DNA from: Aquidulcibacter paucihalophilus
GTDB lineage: Bacteria; Pseudomonadota; Alphaproteobacteria; Caulobacterales; Aquidulcibacteraceae
Assembly: GCF_002105465.1 (NCBI RefSeq)
Contig: NZ_NCSQ01000157.1
Coordinates: forward strand, 1-37,277
DNA length: 37,277 nt
Direction: 5' to 3'
Shown here: piece by piece, positions 15,994 through 25,310 of the stretch
How the letters are laid out: each line of letters begins with the position of its first letter
Position numbering within the stretch: position 1 is the stretch's first letter
Program-made: the position numbers and the translations under genes
Notes under the pieces: generated by a model
What the model was told of the DNA's origin: nothing
What the model saw: only the letters and a program-made list of their open reading frames with translations
Database searches by the model: none

Positions 15994-16899
15994 TTAGCCG
16001 CCAGACAGCTTGCGCATGAATTTTCCGGTTTGGCCGCCGCCTTGCTCATAGGCTTCGTGACCGGCTGGATCGCAAATCCTATCCCAATTGTCGCGCACTT
16101 CTTCAGCCGTGATGCCATCCCCCTTCAGGCAGATGCCGTCGGTCTCATAGATTTTGGCAACGGCAAAGACGCCAGCACCTGCCGAGAGGACGGTTCCGGT
16201 TGGCGCATCTTCGCTGACCAGATACATAACACCAGGGGTGACATATTCTGGCTTCAGCAAATCAAGCATTTGTGGCGGCATCAGGTTTTCGGTCATACGG
16301 GTTGCAGCCACAGGGCTGATCGCATTGACCTTGATGTTGTTTTTGGCTCCTTCCAGCTTCAGCGTGTTCATGAAGCCATAAAGGGCAAGCTTGGCTGCGC
16401 CATAATTGGTTTGGCCGAAATTGCCATACATGCCGCTCGATGAGGTGGTGACCAAGATGCGGCCATAGTTTTGCGCCTTCATGATTTCCCACATGGCCTT
16501 CACAGGCTTTACGGTGCCCATCAGATGGACGTTCATCACGACCTCAAAGTCGGCGATTTCCATCTTCGAGAAGCTTTTGTCGCGCAAGATACCAGCGTTC
16601 GCGATCAAAATGTCGATGCGGCCCCACTTGTCCATAACTTGGGCAACCATATTAGCCACGCCAGCATCGTCCGTCACCGAGGCACCATTGGCGATGGCTT
16701 CACCGCCAAACGCTTGAATTTCGGCGACAACGGCTTCCGCTGCTGCCGAATTTCCGCCGGTTCCGTCCATTGCGCCGCCCAAATCATTGACGACAACTTT
16801 AGCGCCTCGGCGGGCCAGTTCGAGGGCATGCTGCTTGCCCAAGCCACCCCCGGCACCTGTTACGATGGCGACTTGGCCGTCAAAGCGAATATCTGACAT
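15994..16899 (-). CDS. SDR family oxidoreductase, hydroxyacyl-CoA dehydrogenase-like
   Basis: Short-chain dehydrogenase of 301 aa that would use NAD(P)(H) on an alcohol/ketone. Cofactor motif VTGAGGGLGKQHALELARRG, the following VVNDLGG segment, the NAG motif (IANAGILRDKSF), catalytic Ser (TSSSGMYGNFG) and YGAAK with Tyr and Lys are all present. The NDLGG segment and RDKSF stretch are characteristic of the SDR part of peroxisomal multifunctional enzyme 2-type 3-hydroxyacyl-CoA dehydrogenases, fitting the acyl-CoA genes nearby. ATG 16899 (MSDIRFDG) has an AGGAG site on the minus strand; the longer upstream reading frame is not needed. Confidence 0.92.
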   Translation of the reverse strand: MSDIRFDGQVAIVTGAGGGLGKQHALELARRGAKVVVNDLGGAMDGTGGNSAAAEAVVAEIQAFGGEAIANGASVTDDAGVANMVAQVMDKWGRIDILIANAGILRDKSFSKMEIADFEVVMNVHLMGTVKPVKAMWEIMKAQNYGRILVTTSSSGMYGNFGQTNYGAAKLALYGFMNTLKLEGAKNNIKVNAISPVAATRMTENLMPPQMLDLLKPEYVTPGVMYLVSEDAPTGTVLSAGAGVFAVAKIYETDGICLKGDGITAEEVRDNWDRICDPAGHEAYEQGGGQTGKFMRKLSGG

Positions 16900-17108
16900 G
16901 TGAACGTCTCCTGAGCATGTTGGCTTGTAAGGAATTTGCGCATTGCCATGCCCACCACTTCCGCTCGCGTCAAGGGAAACTGACATGGGGCAGAGTGTAA
17001 TTTTCTGTCCACAACGGGCTCAATCGGCTTTTGTGATCGAATTGAACACGGTAACAAGTTAGCTGGGCTGGCGTATGGTACGCTGCACCCATTTAGGACA
17101 CGATCTCG

Positions 17109-19181
17109 ATGCACTCGAAATTTTTGCTCGCAGTTAGCCTAGCTACTTTAGCTTTTTCAGGCCCCGCTTACGCCGATGAAGGCATGTGGACATTTGATGC
17201 GTTTCCCGCTGCGAAAATGAAGGCAGCCCATGGTTTCGCCCCCGATCAAGCGTGGCTGAATAAGGTCCAACAATCGGCGGTGCGTTTGTCGTCGGGCTGT
17301 TCGGCCAGTTTTGTCTCCGATAGTGGCTTGATCCTTACCAATTGGCATTGTGTGTCGAGTTGTGTTGCCGACCTGTCGAGCGCAGAAAAGAATTATGGCC
17401 TCAATGGCTTTTTGGCCGCGAATTTGACCGACGAAAAGACCTGCCCCGGTCTGGAAGCCGAAGTCTTGGTCAGCATTATCGACAATACGGCGAAGGTGAA
17501 GGCAGCCACCGCGGGTGTTGAGGCCAGCAAAGTTGCCCAAGCCCGCAGCGTCGCTATTGCCAAGCTGGAAGAAGAAGCTTGCAAGAACGACGATAAGGAA
17601 CTGTTCCGTTGCGACATGATTTCCTTGTTCCGCGGCGGGCAATACAAAATCTATAAATACCGCACCTATAAGGATGTGCGCCTTGTCTTCTCGCCTGAAA
17701 ATGCCATCGGCTTCTTCGGCGGCGATCCCGACAATTTCAACTTCCCACGCTATAACTTGGATGGCGGTTTCTTGCGTGCCTATGAGAATGGCGCGCCTGT
17801 GAAAACCCCAACCCACCTGCAATGGACCACCGAAACCCCAAAGGATGGCGACATTGTTTTTGTTGCGGGTAATCCCGGCTCAACCGAACGTCTTCGCACC
17901 ACAACCCAATTGAAGTTTGAACGTGACCTGCGCTTGCATACGCGGCAATTGGTGCGCTCAGAATTGCGCGGTCGCCTGATTGAATATCGTACCAAGAGCG
18001 ATGAGGCTAAGCGTTCGGCCGAGGAACTATTGTTTGGCGTGGAAAACAGCTACAAAGCCCAATATGGCCAGCAACGCGCCCTAATGGACCCACAATTCTT
18101 TGCCATCAAAGAGCGGGAAGAGGCTGAATTAAAAGCCAAAGTGCGGGCCAATCCTAAGCTTCTTGCTGAAATTGGCGACCCATGGGCCGAGATTGATGCC
18201 GCCGTTGCCAAGCAACAAGATTTGTTCTGGGAGCATGAGTTCCTCGAAGCTCGCGCCGGCTCGATCTCCAGTCTGTATGGCACGGCGCGCGCCCTGGTCC
18301 GGATGGCCAATGAGCGCGCGAAACCTTTGGCCGAGCGCCTACCGGGCTTTTCTGATGGGGCGATTGCGCAAATGGAAAAACAAATCCTGACCGAGGCGCC
18401 AATCTACAAGGATTTGGAAGTCATTGGTTTGGAATTGTGGCTGTCGAAAGCGCGTGAATATTTGACGGCCGATAATCCATCGATCAAGCGCCTTTTGGGT
18501 GCGGAAAGCCCTGAAGGGATTGCTGCACGCGGGATTTCGGGCACTAAACTTGATGATAAAGCGGTCCGGGAAGCTTTGATCAAGGGGGGTAAGGCCGCCA
18601 TTGATGCCTCAACCGACCCGCTGATCGTTCTGGCCCGTCGCGCCGAGGCCGATGCGCGGGCTTTGTCGGTTCGCATGAACCAAGAGGTGAATGGCCCCTT
18701 GTCGCAAGCGGCAGAAAAGATCGCCAAGGCGCGCTTTGCGGTTTATGGCACTAATGTCTATCCAGACGCCACCTTCACGCTGCGCCTGTCCTATGGTGTT
18801 GTAAAAGGGTGGACTTATGCGGGCGTTACGGTGCCGTCGACGACCACGATTGGTGGCTATTTTGAGCGTGCAACCGGCGAATTCCCGTTTGTCGCCGCAC
18901 CCTCTTGGCTGGCAGCAAAGCCAAACTTGAATCTGGCAACGCCCTTCAATATTTCTTCCACCAACGACATTATTGGCGGTAATTCCGGTTCGCCTCTGAT
19001 TGATCGACAAGGCCGCGTTGTCGGTGCCGCATTTGACGGAAACATCCACTCACTCGGCGGCAATTATGCCTATGATGGGCGGTTGAACCGGACCGTCTCG
19101 GTAACCACGGCTGCCATGACCGAAGCCTTGACCAAAGTCTATAAGGCAGACCGTTTGGTGGCAGAGTTGAAAGCTAAATAG
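17109..19181 (+). CDS. S46 family dipeptidyl peptidase
   Basis: Exported peptidase of 690 aa that releases dipeptides from peptide N-termini. A signal peptide is cleaved near AYADEG. The double-barrel chymotrypsin fold is shown by the catalytic NWHC (His80) and GGNSGSP (Ser628), and the large helical insertion characteristic of S46 lies between them. The segment FDGN after the nucleophile has Gly644 where I take the S1-specificity residue to be; Gly there is associated with DPP7-type (hydrophobic P1) rather than the Arg of DPP11 (acidic P1). It is divergent from the SDR gene. A good terminator follows. Confidence 0.93.
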   Translation: MHSKFLLAVSLATLAFSGPAYADEGMWTFDAFPAAKMKAAHGFAPDQAWLNKVQQSAVRLSSGCSASFVSDSGLILTNWHCVSSCVADLSSAEKNYGLNGFLAANLTDEKTCPGLEAEVLVSIIDNTAKVKAATAGVEASKVAQARSVAIAKLEEEACKNDDKELFRCDMISLFRGGQYKIYKYRTYKDVRLVFSPENAIGFFGGDPDNFNFPRYNLDGGFLRAYENGAPVKTPTHLQWTTETPKDGDIVFVAGNPGSTERLRTTTQLKFERDLRLHTRQLVRSELRGRLIEYRTKSDEAKRSAEELLFGVENSYKAQYGQQRALMDPQFFAIKEREEAELKAKVRANPKLLAEIGDPWAEIDAAVAKQQDLFWEHEFLEARAGSISSLYGTARALVRMANERAKPLAERLPGFSDGAIAQMEKQILTEAPIYKDLEVIGLELWLSKAREYLTADNPSIKRLLGAESPEGIAARGISGTKLDDKAVREALIKGGKAAIDASTDPLIVLARRAEADARALSVRMNQEVNGPLSQAAEKIAKARFAVYGTNVYPDATFTLRLSYGVVKGWTYAGVTVPSTTTIGGYFERATGEFPFVAAPSWLAAKPNLNLATPFNISSTNDIIGGNSGSPLIDRQGRVVGAAFDGNIHSLGGNYAYDGRLNRTVSVTTAAMTEALTKVYKADRLVAELKAK

Positions 19182-19259
19182 GCTGGTCGATGACCATAAT
19201 GTGACTGGTTCTAGGTCGCGTCAGGCCTAGGTTCACCAGCCGCGTCAAGCTAGATCACG

Positions 19260-19292
19260 GGGGCAAAGTCGGGTTGGGCTTTGCCCCTTTTT
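19260..19292 (+). terminator. Rho-independent terminator after the S46 peptidase gene
   Basis: Stem GGGGCAAAG (19260-19268) with CTTTGCCCC (19279-19287), a 10-nt loop and then TTTTT (19288-19292). It separates the peptidase from the sugar dehydrogenase gene. Confidence 0.9.
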
Positions 19293-19337
19293 CTTGGCCT
19301 CTGCGCAGGCTGATGTGGCGATAGAAGGAAGATTTCA

Positions 19338-20624
19338 ATGGTGGTTCGTACGTCTGGTTTGGCTCTGTTGGGCGCAACCCTCGTGATGGCCAGTGTCACA
19401 GCACCTGCTTTGGCGCAGGCCCCAGCCGGTGCGCCGTCCGCAATTGTACCCGGGCCAACCCCCATCACCCAAGCATTGAGTCTGTCTGCCGCCACGACCG
19501 TTGCGCCGCAAACCATGGTCGCAGATTTGGAAGCACCATGGGGCATGGCTTTCTTGCCCAATGGCGACTTGTTGGTGACTGAGCTTTTGGGCAAGCTACG
19601 CTATGTGAAGGCAGGCGCGAGCTGGAGCTTAGAAGCCCAAGAAATTACCGGCGTGCCGACGGTTACGGCTGGTGGTCAAGGCGGATTGATGGATGTAACC
19701 TTGCATCCAAATTTTTCCCGCAACAAACTGATTTATCTGAGCTTCTCTGTCGGCGATGAGGCGGCAAACCGCACACGCATCGTGCGCGCCAAATTGGAAG
19801 GCCGCGCCTTGACGGACGTGCAAACCATCTTTGAAGTCACCCCGGCCAAGCCACGCTTTCAGCATTACGGCTCGCGCTTTACCTGGCTTCCAGACCAGAC
19901 TTTGCTGATCAGCATTGGCGATGGCGGTAATCCGCCTACTTCCGTGGATGGCAGCTTTATTCGCAATCAGGCCCAGAATCTGGGAAGCCATTTGGGCAAG
20001 ATCGTGCGCATCAAGGATGACGGCAGCATCCCGAAGGACAATCCCTTTGTAAACACACAAGGTGCACGGCCAGAGATTTACTCCTATGGCCATCGCAACG
20101 CTCAAGGCCTTGCGCGCGATCCTGTTTCAGGCCGCATCTATGCAACTGAACATGGCAGTCAGGGCGGGGATGAGTTGAACCTGATCCAGTCTGGCCAGAA
20201 TTATGGCTGGCCTAAAGTCACTTATGGTGTGGAATATGGGGCAGCCAGGACGCCGATTTCCCCGAACCAGAGCGGTCCTGGTATGGTTGACCCGCTCGCC
20301 GTGTGGTCGCCCGCTATTGCTCCTTCCGGTCTCGCGGTGGTTCGCAGCACGCGATATCGGGGCTGGGACGGCGATCTCTTGGCCGGTGGATTGCGCCTAG
20401 ATCAAGGACGCGGAGCCTTGATCCGCGTTGATTTGGACAAAACCGGTAAAGTCGTTGGGCAAGAGCGGATTGATCTGGGAGATGTGCGGGTTCGCGACGT
20501 GCGCCAAGGCCCAGATGGCTATATCTATGTCTTAACCACCGCCATGCGGAACTTCCGCGATAAGGGCCAACGCAATGGCCAATTGGTGCGGCTTGTGCCG
20601 ATAAACGGAGCGCAAGCGCAGTAA
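19338..20624 (+). CDS. PQQ-dependent soluble aldose sugar dehydrogenase family
   Basis: Exported sugar dehydrogenase-like protein of 428 aa. The signal peptide is cleaved near ALAQAP. The beta-propeller of the sGDH/Asd family is recognised by LEAPWGMAFLPNGDLLVTE, GGQGGLMDVTLHPNF, FQHYGSRF (His176 at the usual catalytic position), SIGDGGNPP and GHRNAQGLARDP, followed by EHGSQGGDELNLI and GQNYGWPKVTYGVEY. Family members use PQQ and Ca2+ to oxidise aldoses in the periplasm. AGAAGGAAG precedes the ATG. A structured RNA region separates it from the following MFS gene. Confidence 0.92.
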   Translation: MVVRTSGLALLGATLVMASVTAPALAQAPAGAPSAIVPGPTPITQALSLSAATTVAPQTMVADLEAPWGMAFLPNGDLLVTELLGKLRYVKAGASWSLEAQEITGVPTVTAGGQGGLMDVTLHPNFSRNKLIYLSFSVGDEAANRTRIVRAKLEGRALTDVQTIFEVTPAKPRFQHYGSRFTWLPDQTLLISIGDGGNPPTSVDGSFIRNQAQNLGSHLGKIVRIKDDGSIPKDNPFVNTQGARPEIYSYGHRNAQGLARDPVSGRIYATEHGSQGGDELNLIQSGQNYGWPKVTYGVEYGAARTPISPNQSGPGMVDPLAVWSPAIAPSGLAVVRSTRYRGWDGDLLAGGLRLDQGRGALIRVDLDKTGKVVGQERIDLGDVRVRDVRQGPDGYIYVLTTAMRNFRDKGQRNGQLVRLVPINGAQAQ

Positions 20625-20634
20625 AAATCGGTGG

Positions 20635-20677
20635 GAAGGGGCTTGCGACAGTGTCGCGTAGCACTCTAAGCCCTTTC
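20635..20677 (+). promoter_or_regulatory. Structured leader before the MFS transporter start
   Basis: GAAGGGGCTT (20635-20644) can pair with AAGCCCTTTC (20668-20677) with one G-U, enclosing the perfect dyad GCGACA-G-TGTCGC (20645-20657). The base of the stem ends 2 nt before the MFS ATG and would cover its ribosome binding region. It could be a terminator for the sugar dehydrogenase, a translational control hairpin, or an operator. Confidence 0.45.
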
Positions 20678-20678
20678 T

Positions 20679-21866
20679 ATGCCATCCATTGCACGCATGA
20701 CCTTGTTTATGATGCTGGCCCATGTCGCATTGGGGGCCATCATGCCCTATTTGCCGGTCTGGCTAGCAACCACCAAGGGCTTAAGTGGGGCGCAAATCGG
20801 GGTCATTCTGGCTTCTTCCAGCTTTGGACGGATCTTGGTCGGGCCTTTGGCTGCTGCTTGGGCTGAAGGCCGCGGGGATCGACGCACCCCGCTGATTGTG
20901 TTTTCTGCGGCCCTTGCGGTTGGATATCTTAGCTTTCCATTCTTGGGAGTGTTTTGGCCCATTGCTTTGGCCTGTTTTGCTACCGGGGTCATGTTTCAAT
21001 GCTTGATGCCCTTTGCCGAAGCAGGCGTCATGCGAGTCACCGCCCAGTCGCGTCGATGGCCTTACGGGCGCGCGCGTGCTGCTGCATCAGCCGCCTTTGT
21101 TCTGGCCAATCTGGGGGCAGGAGCCACCATCCAGGCCTTTGGCGTTGAATCTGTCTATGCGTGGTTCATCATTGCTTGTGTTGCCACGGTGGCCTGTGGC
21201 TTTTGGCTGTATCCAGAGCCAATTGCCGAACCTGTTGTGACGCCCCTGAGCACACGTTTGAAAGACAGTTTTGCCCTCTTTAAGCGGCGGACTTTTTTCT
21301 TAGCCGTTCTGGCAGCGAGCTTCATTCAAGCCGCCCACGCCTTTTACTATGGTTTCTCCAGCAAGCTGTGGCTGGAACAAGGTTTTTCCGGCTCGCAAGT
21401 TGGGATGCTCTGGGCCTTTGGGGTGATTGTGGAGATTGCCTTTTTCGCCCTTCTGGCAAGCCGACTAAATCACTTTCGGCCCGAGACTTTGATCCTCTGG
21501 GGCGGGATTGCCAGCATTATTCGCTGGGCTGCTTTCGCCCAAACCCCAGACTTGGGCGTCACCTTCCTGCTGCAAGCGCTACATGCTTTGACCTTTGCCG
21601 CGACCCACATGGGCTTTATGCGCTTGATTGAGGCCGAAATTCCCATGGCACAGCGCGCGACGGGTCAGCAATTAGGCTCTGCCATCATCATGTCTCCCAC
21701 GATGGGACTGGCCAGTATTGCTGCAGGTTCGCTCTACGACCAATTTCAGTCTGCTGGCTATTGGAGCGGCGTGATTTTGGCGACGATTGGTTTGATCCTG
21801 ATCTCGCTTCTTTTGTCACCCAAGCAGCCGACCTTGAGATTGCCGCAGGAAGATCACGCCAAATAG
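20679..21866 (+). CDS. MFS transporter, MFS_1-like (HcaT-type)
   Basis: Inner-membrane transporter of 395 aa with about 12 hydrophobic segments. It has the HcaT/NupG-like MFS pattern: an N-terminal segment with YLPVWLATTKGLSGAQIG, then GRILVGPLAAAWAEGRGDRR, and AARAAASAAFVLANLGAG-type Gly-rich helix after TAQSRRWPYGRAR. Substrate is not predictable; the HcaT group includes putative phenylpropionate carriers, and neighbouring peptidases make a peptide or amino-acid derivative equally plausible. No clear ribosome binding site is seen before ATG 20679. The 3' end overlaps that of the convergent peptidase gene by 13 bp. Confidence 0.9.
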   Translation: MPSIARMTLFMMLAHVALGAIMPYLPVWLATTKGLSGAQIGVILASSSFGRILVGPLAAAWAEGRGDRRTPLIVFSAALAVGYLSFPFLGVFWPIALACFATGVMFQCLMPFAEAGVMRVTAQSRRWPYGRARAAASAAFVLANLGAGATIQAFGVESVYAWFIIACVATVACGFWLYPEPIAEPVVTPLSTRLKDSFALFKRRTFFLAVLAASFIQAAHAFYYGFSSKLWLEQGFSGSQVGMLWAFGVIVEIAFFALLASRLNHFRPETLILWGGIASIIRWAAFAQTPDLGVTFLLQALHALTFAATHMGFMRLIEAEIPMAQRATGQQLGSAIIMSPTMGLASIAAGSLYDQFQSAGYWSGVILATIGLILISLLLSPKQPTLRLPQEDHAK

Positions 21867-22945
21867 GCTGCTGCCCGTCCGATGACATCTAGGCTGCGCG
21901 CCCACACCATAGTCTTCCATTCCTCGGTTTCTGGATAAAAGGCTGCACGACTATCGGCTTGGATTTGGCATGCTTCAGGGCCCGTGGGGTCACCATAGCA
22001 ATGTAACCAGCAAGCGGCTTGGGTGGCTAAAAACACGCTCATGGTATCGACGGTACCAAATTCGATGGCGATACAGGCACACCATGACGGCTCGAGTGCG
22101 CGGACCAAGGCCGCATCCATTGTGCCGAACAAATCTGCTGAAACCGAGCTTCCATCTTTGGTGGAACGGATTTCATCCCCCCAAATGGCGGCTTGGCGCT
22201 GGTAATGATCACTGGAGGGGGCAGCCTCGGTAATGATTTCCCCGACACCAAACGGGCCAAGGCCTGTGTGCATGTCGATGGTCACGACTTGTTTGAGGCC
22301 GACGCAATGGGCCGCCAGCAATTTGTGGATGGTTTGGTTCGACCAGGAAGGGGCATTGCCTCCATAATAGACCCCTTTGGGATGATTATATTGACCGCCC
22401 GTCAAAGCCGCTTGCAGCGCCGGGAAGCCATGTTCGCTTGCAAAGGCGAGCAATTTGCCTTGTGCTTCATGCAAGGTTGCTTCGTCACGCGAAGCCGGTG
22501 CCGCCCAAGGTGCCAAGAGGTCATAATGGGGATTGGATGGAAGAGGCGGCTCAAAGTCTTTGAGATAATTGCGATTGAGGTCGATATTGTCCTCGTTAAA
22601 GCGGCTGTCCCAAGAAAACCCATAGGGATTATGGGCATGGATCAAAACGATCCGAAGTTTTTGCGCCCAGTCTTTGGCCAAGCCCGTTTCAAGAAGCCCA
22701 ACTTGGACGCCAGAACCGCAATAGCCTTCCGGTCCATGGGTGCCGGAGATAATCACCAAGGCCGCTGTTGCCTCTTTCGGGCCGAGAATGGCGCAATCCA
22801 TCGCAATTTCCCGCCCGCCAGGTCCCTTAGCATGCGCCATCACATGGGTTTCGATCAGAGCGCCCGCGGCCCCTGCAGCTTTTAAAAACTTATCACGCGC
22901 TTCAAAGTAGGTGTGGGCAAAGAAAGTTTCTGGCGCGGATGACAT
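21854..22945 (-). CDS. M14-like metallopeptidase (DUF2817 family)
   Basis: Zinc carboxypeptidase-like enzyme of 363 aa. The zinc-binding pair is visible in SGTHGPEGYCGS (His70 and Glu73) and a third ligand in IDMHTGLGPFG (His226). The segment HAHNPYGFSW, followed by IDLNRNYLKDF, is typical of the DUF2817/M14 group with Arg-Asn substrate-binding residues. No signal peptide is visible, so it probably acts on imported peptides in the cytosol. GAGGAAG precedes the ATG. It lies 37 bp downstream of the dipeptide epimerase gene on the same strand, so the two likely form an operon for salvage of peptides such as murein peptides. Confidence 0.9.
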   Translation of the reverse strand: MSSAPETFFAHTYFEARDKFLKAAGAAGALIETHVMAHAKGPGGREIAMDCAILGPKEATAALVIISGTHGPEGYCGSGVQVGLLETGLAKDWAQKLRIVLIHAHNPYGFSWDSRFNEDNIDLNRNYLKDFEPPLPSNPHYDLLAPWAAPASRDEATLHEAQGKLLAFASEHGFPALQAALTGGQYNHPKGVYYGGNAPSWSNQTIHKLLAAHCVGLKQVVTIDMHTGLGPFGVGEIITEAAPSSDHYQRQAAIWGDEIRSTKDGSSVSADLFGTMDAALVRALEPSWCACIAIEFGTVDTMSVFLATQAACWLHCYGDPTGPEACQIQADSRAAFYPETEEWKTMVWARSLDVIGRAAAYLA

Positions 22946-22982
22946 CGAAGTTCTTCCTCTAAGTGAGCGGTATGAAAACAGC

Positions 22983-23960
22983 CTATCCCCACAAGTCGCG
23001 GCTGGGCGGATGCATGATAGAGCCGTCGTAAAAGAGACCGGGGCTGCGATCTTGATCCAGCAAGAGCGGGCCGTCTAGATCAATCCAGTCTGCCAATTGC
23101 GCCAGCAAGACCGCCGGGGCCGTGACAAGGCTGGTGCCGACCATACAGCCCATCATGATCCGAAGACCGGCTGCGCGGGCTTCGCGGATTGACTTCAAGG
23201 CCTCGGTAAAACCGCCCGTTTTGTCGAGCTTGACGTTTACGGCATCATAATTTTGGACCAGCAATTCAATATCCGCACTGGTATGAAAGCTTTCATCGGC
23301 GCAAATTGCGATTGGGGCTGCCATTTGGCCAAGCCTTGAATCCTTGCTCGCAGCAAAGGGTTGCTCGACAACATCAATGTTCAGGCTGCGGGCTTCAGTC
23401 AAAAGGCCCGGCAAAGTATCTGCCTGCATTCCCTCATTGGCATCGACGATTAAGCGCGCGTCTGGCCGGGCTTTTGCAACCGCGCGGACGCAATCAAGAT
23501 CATGCTCGCCGCCAATCTTGACCTTCAAAATCGGTCTACCGGCGGCTGCCAGAGCGGCCTGAGTCATGGCTTCGGCTGTATCCAGCGAGATGGTGAAGGC
23601 CGTTACCAAGGGCTTAGGCTCGGGCAGGCCTGCCAAGGCCCAGACGGGCTGGTCAAGGCTTTTGGCTTTCAGGTCCCAGAGGGCGCAGTCCAGCGCATTG
23701 CGCGCGGCACCTGCAGGCAGGAGGCTTTGACAGGCTTCCACATCGACTCCGCCCTCAACTTGGGCGCGAACAGCTTCCAATTGAGCGATGACACTGTCGC
23801 AATCTTCTTCATAGCGTGCATAGGGGACGCATTCGCCGCGCCCAATAAAGCCTTTGTCTTCAAGTGTTACGGTAACAACTTGGGCTTGCGTGCGCGCACC
23901 TCTGGCGATGCGAAAAACGCCCTTCAGGGGCCACACTTCTTTTTGCACGTGAAATTTCAT
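22983..23960 (-). CDS. Dipeptide epimerase, enolase superfamily (L-Ala-D/L-Glu epimerase-like)
   Basis: Cytosolic enolase-superfamily enzyme of 325 aa in the muconate-lactonizing subgroup. It has the acid/base KxK motif in LKVKIGGEHD (Lys146 and Lys148), metal ligands in IVDANEGM, VEQPF and ADESF, and the second lysine side in NVKLDKTGG. Together with the downstream peptidase this suggests epimerisation of L-Ala-D-Glu-type dipeptides from peptidoglycan recycling; related enzymes handle other dipeptides, so the substrate is not certain. ATG 23960 (MKFHVQKEVWPLKG) fits the family N-terminus better than the longer upstream frame. AAGAAG lies before it. Confidence 0.9.
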   Translation of the reverse strand: MKFHVQKEVWPLKGVFRIARGARTQAQVVTVTLEDKGFIGRGECVPYARYEEDCDSVIAQLEAVRAQVEGGVDVEACQSLLPAGAARNALDCALWDLKAKSLDQPVWALAGLPEPKPLVTAFTISLDTAEAMTQAALAAAGRPILKVKIGGEHDLDCVRAVAKARPDARLIVDANEGMQADTLPGLLTEARSLNIDVVEQPFAASKDSRLGQMAAPIAICADESFHTSADIELLVQNYDAVNVKLDKTGGFTEALKSIREARAAGLRIMMGCMVGTSLVTAPAVLLAQLADWIDLDGPLLLDQDRSPGLFYDGSIMHPPSRDLWG

Positions 23961-24038
23961 GCTGCTTCTTAAACGCTTTTGCAGACTTTGCGAAGCGGGC
24001 GAACCTGCGGCAATCCAGTGACACCTTGTCATTTGTAA

Positions 24039-25310
24039 ATGCGGGTAAGCCTCTTTTCCAACAAGGGACTAGCCTCTAAGCTAGACTTTGCGTCGGCTCG
24101 TGTGCACAACGATTCGAAGCTGAACGCGCCACCACTTCATTGGGTGGCCAAACAGGATTTTAGCCAGGAAGGCCCATTCTTGCCCGACCAAGAGGCCCAG
24201 TTTGAAGTGGATCGAAGCGGACCTGCGCCAATTCTTCGGGTGACGGGGGACTGGACGATCCATACTATTGGGGCGATCGATGCCGACCTGCGTCTCATCC
24301 GCGACCTTGATACCGACCGGCCTGCCATTGTTGATGTCAGTGGCTTGATGGACCTTGATACCGCCGGTGCCTATGTCATTGAAAAAGCACTGCTCTCCTC
24401 GGTTGAGCAGCCTGCACAAATGATTGGCAAACACCCTGTTGCCGGGCGCATGCTTGCCGAAGTTCGCAAGTTTACCGCAGGCTGCGATGCGCTACCCGAG
24501 CCCGTCCCACTTTGGCGACAATTGCTGGGGCGTATGGGTCGCGCCATGGTGCAAATCTATGACGAGTTGATCGATACAGTTGGTTTTTTTGGCGAAACGG
24601 TCGTGGCCTGCGGCAAAGCCATTGCCAACCCAAGCCGCGTGCGTTGGTTGCCAACTTTTGCGGTCGCCGAAAGTGCGGGGCTCAACGCCGTACCAATTGT
24701 GATGACCTTGTCTTTCTTTATCGGGGCCGTGATCGCCTTTTTGGGCAAGACCATTTTGCAAGACTTTGGGGCCTCGGTTTTCACCATTGAGTTGGTGGGG
24801 TTTGCGGTATTGCGTGAATTTGGGGTCTTGATCACAGCGATCATTTTAGCGGGTCGGTCAGATTCCTCCTTTACCGCGCAAATCGGCTCGATGAAAATGA
24901 CGCAAGAAATTGATGCTATGCGCATTTTGGGCATGAGTCCCATGGAAATGCTGGTTGTGCCGCGCGTGATTGCGCTGTTGGTTATGTTCCCGATTTTGAC
25001 GTTTCTTGCCATGATTGCCGGTATCGCTGGCGGCGCGATTGTTACCATGTTGACCTTGGATATCAGTCCGACTTTGTTCTTTAATCGCTTAAACGACAAT
25101 GTGGGCGTGGACCAATTCTGGGCCGGTATGGGCAAGGCCCCAGTCTTTGCCTTCATCATTGCGATTATTGGCTGTCGGCAGGGCTTAAATGTCGAAAGCG
25201 ATGTGATTTCCTTAGGTCAAAGGACAACGGCTTCGGTGGTACAAGCCCTCTTCATGGTTATCGTGGTCGAGGCTGTTTTTGCCCTGATTTATATGGAGCT
25301 TGGCATATGA
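24039..25310 (+). CDS. MlaE-family ABC transporter permease with N-terminal STAS domain
   Basis: Inner-membrane permease of 423 aa for an MCE-type lipid transporter. Residues about 45-140 form a STAS-like domain (FEVDRSGPAPILRVTGDW, VDVSGLMDLDTAGAYVIE), equivalent to separate MlaB in enterobacteria and here fused. Residues 150-423 form the MlaE permease with several membrane helices and the cytoplasmic loop EFGVLITAIILAGRSDSSF, then MKMTQEIDAMRILGMSPMEMLVVPR, characteristic of the family. The start is uncertain: no good ribosome binding site precedes ATG 24039. Its stop overlaps the ATPase start by 4 bp. Confidence 0.93.
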   Translation: MRVSLFSNKGLASKLDFASARVHNDSKLNAPPLHWVAKQDFSQEGPFLPDQEAQFEVDRSGPAPILRVTGDWTIHTIGAIDADLRLIRDLDTDRPAIVDVSGLMDLDTAGAYVIEKALLSSVEQPAQMIGKHPVAGRMLAEVRKFTAGCDALPEPVPLWRQLLGRMGRAMVQIYDELIDTVGFFGETVVACGKAIANPSRVRWLPTFAVAESAGLNAVPIVMTLSFFIGAVIAFLGKTILQDFGASVFTIELVGFAVLREFGVLITAIILAGRSDSSFTAQIGSMKMTQEIDAMRILGMSPMEMLVVPRVIALLVMFPILTFLAMIAGIAGGAIVTMLTLDISPTLFFNRLNDNVGVDQFWAGMGKAPVFAFIIAIIGCRQGLNVESDVISLGQRTTASVVQALFMVIVVEAVFALIYMELGI

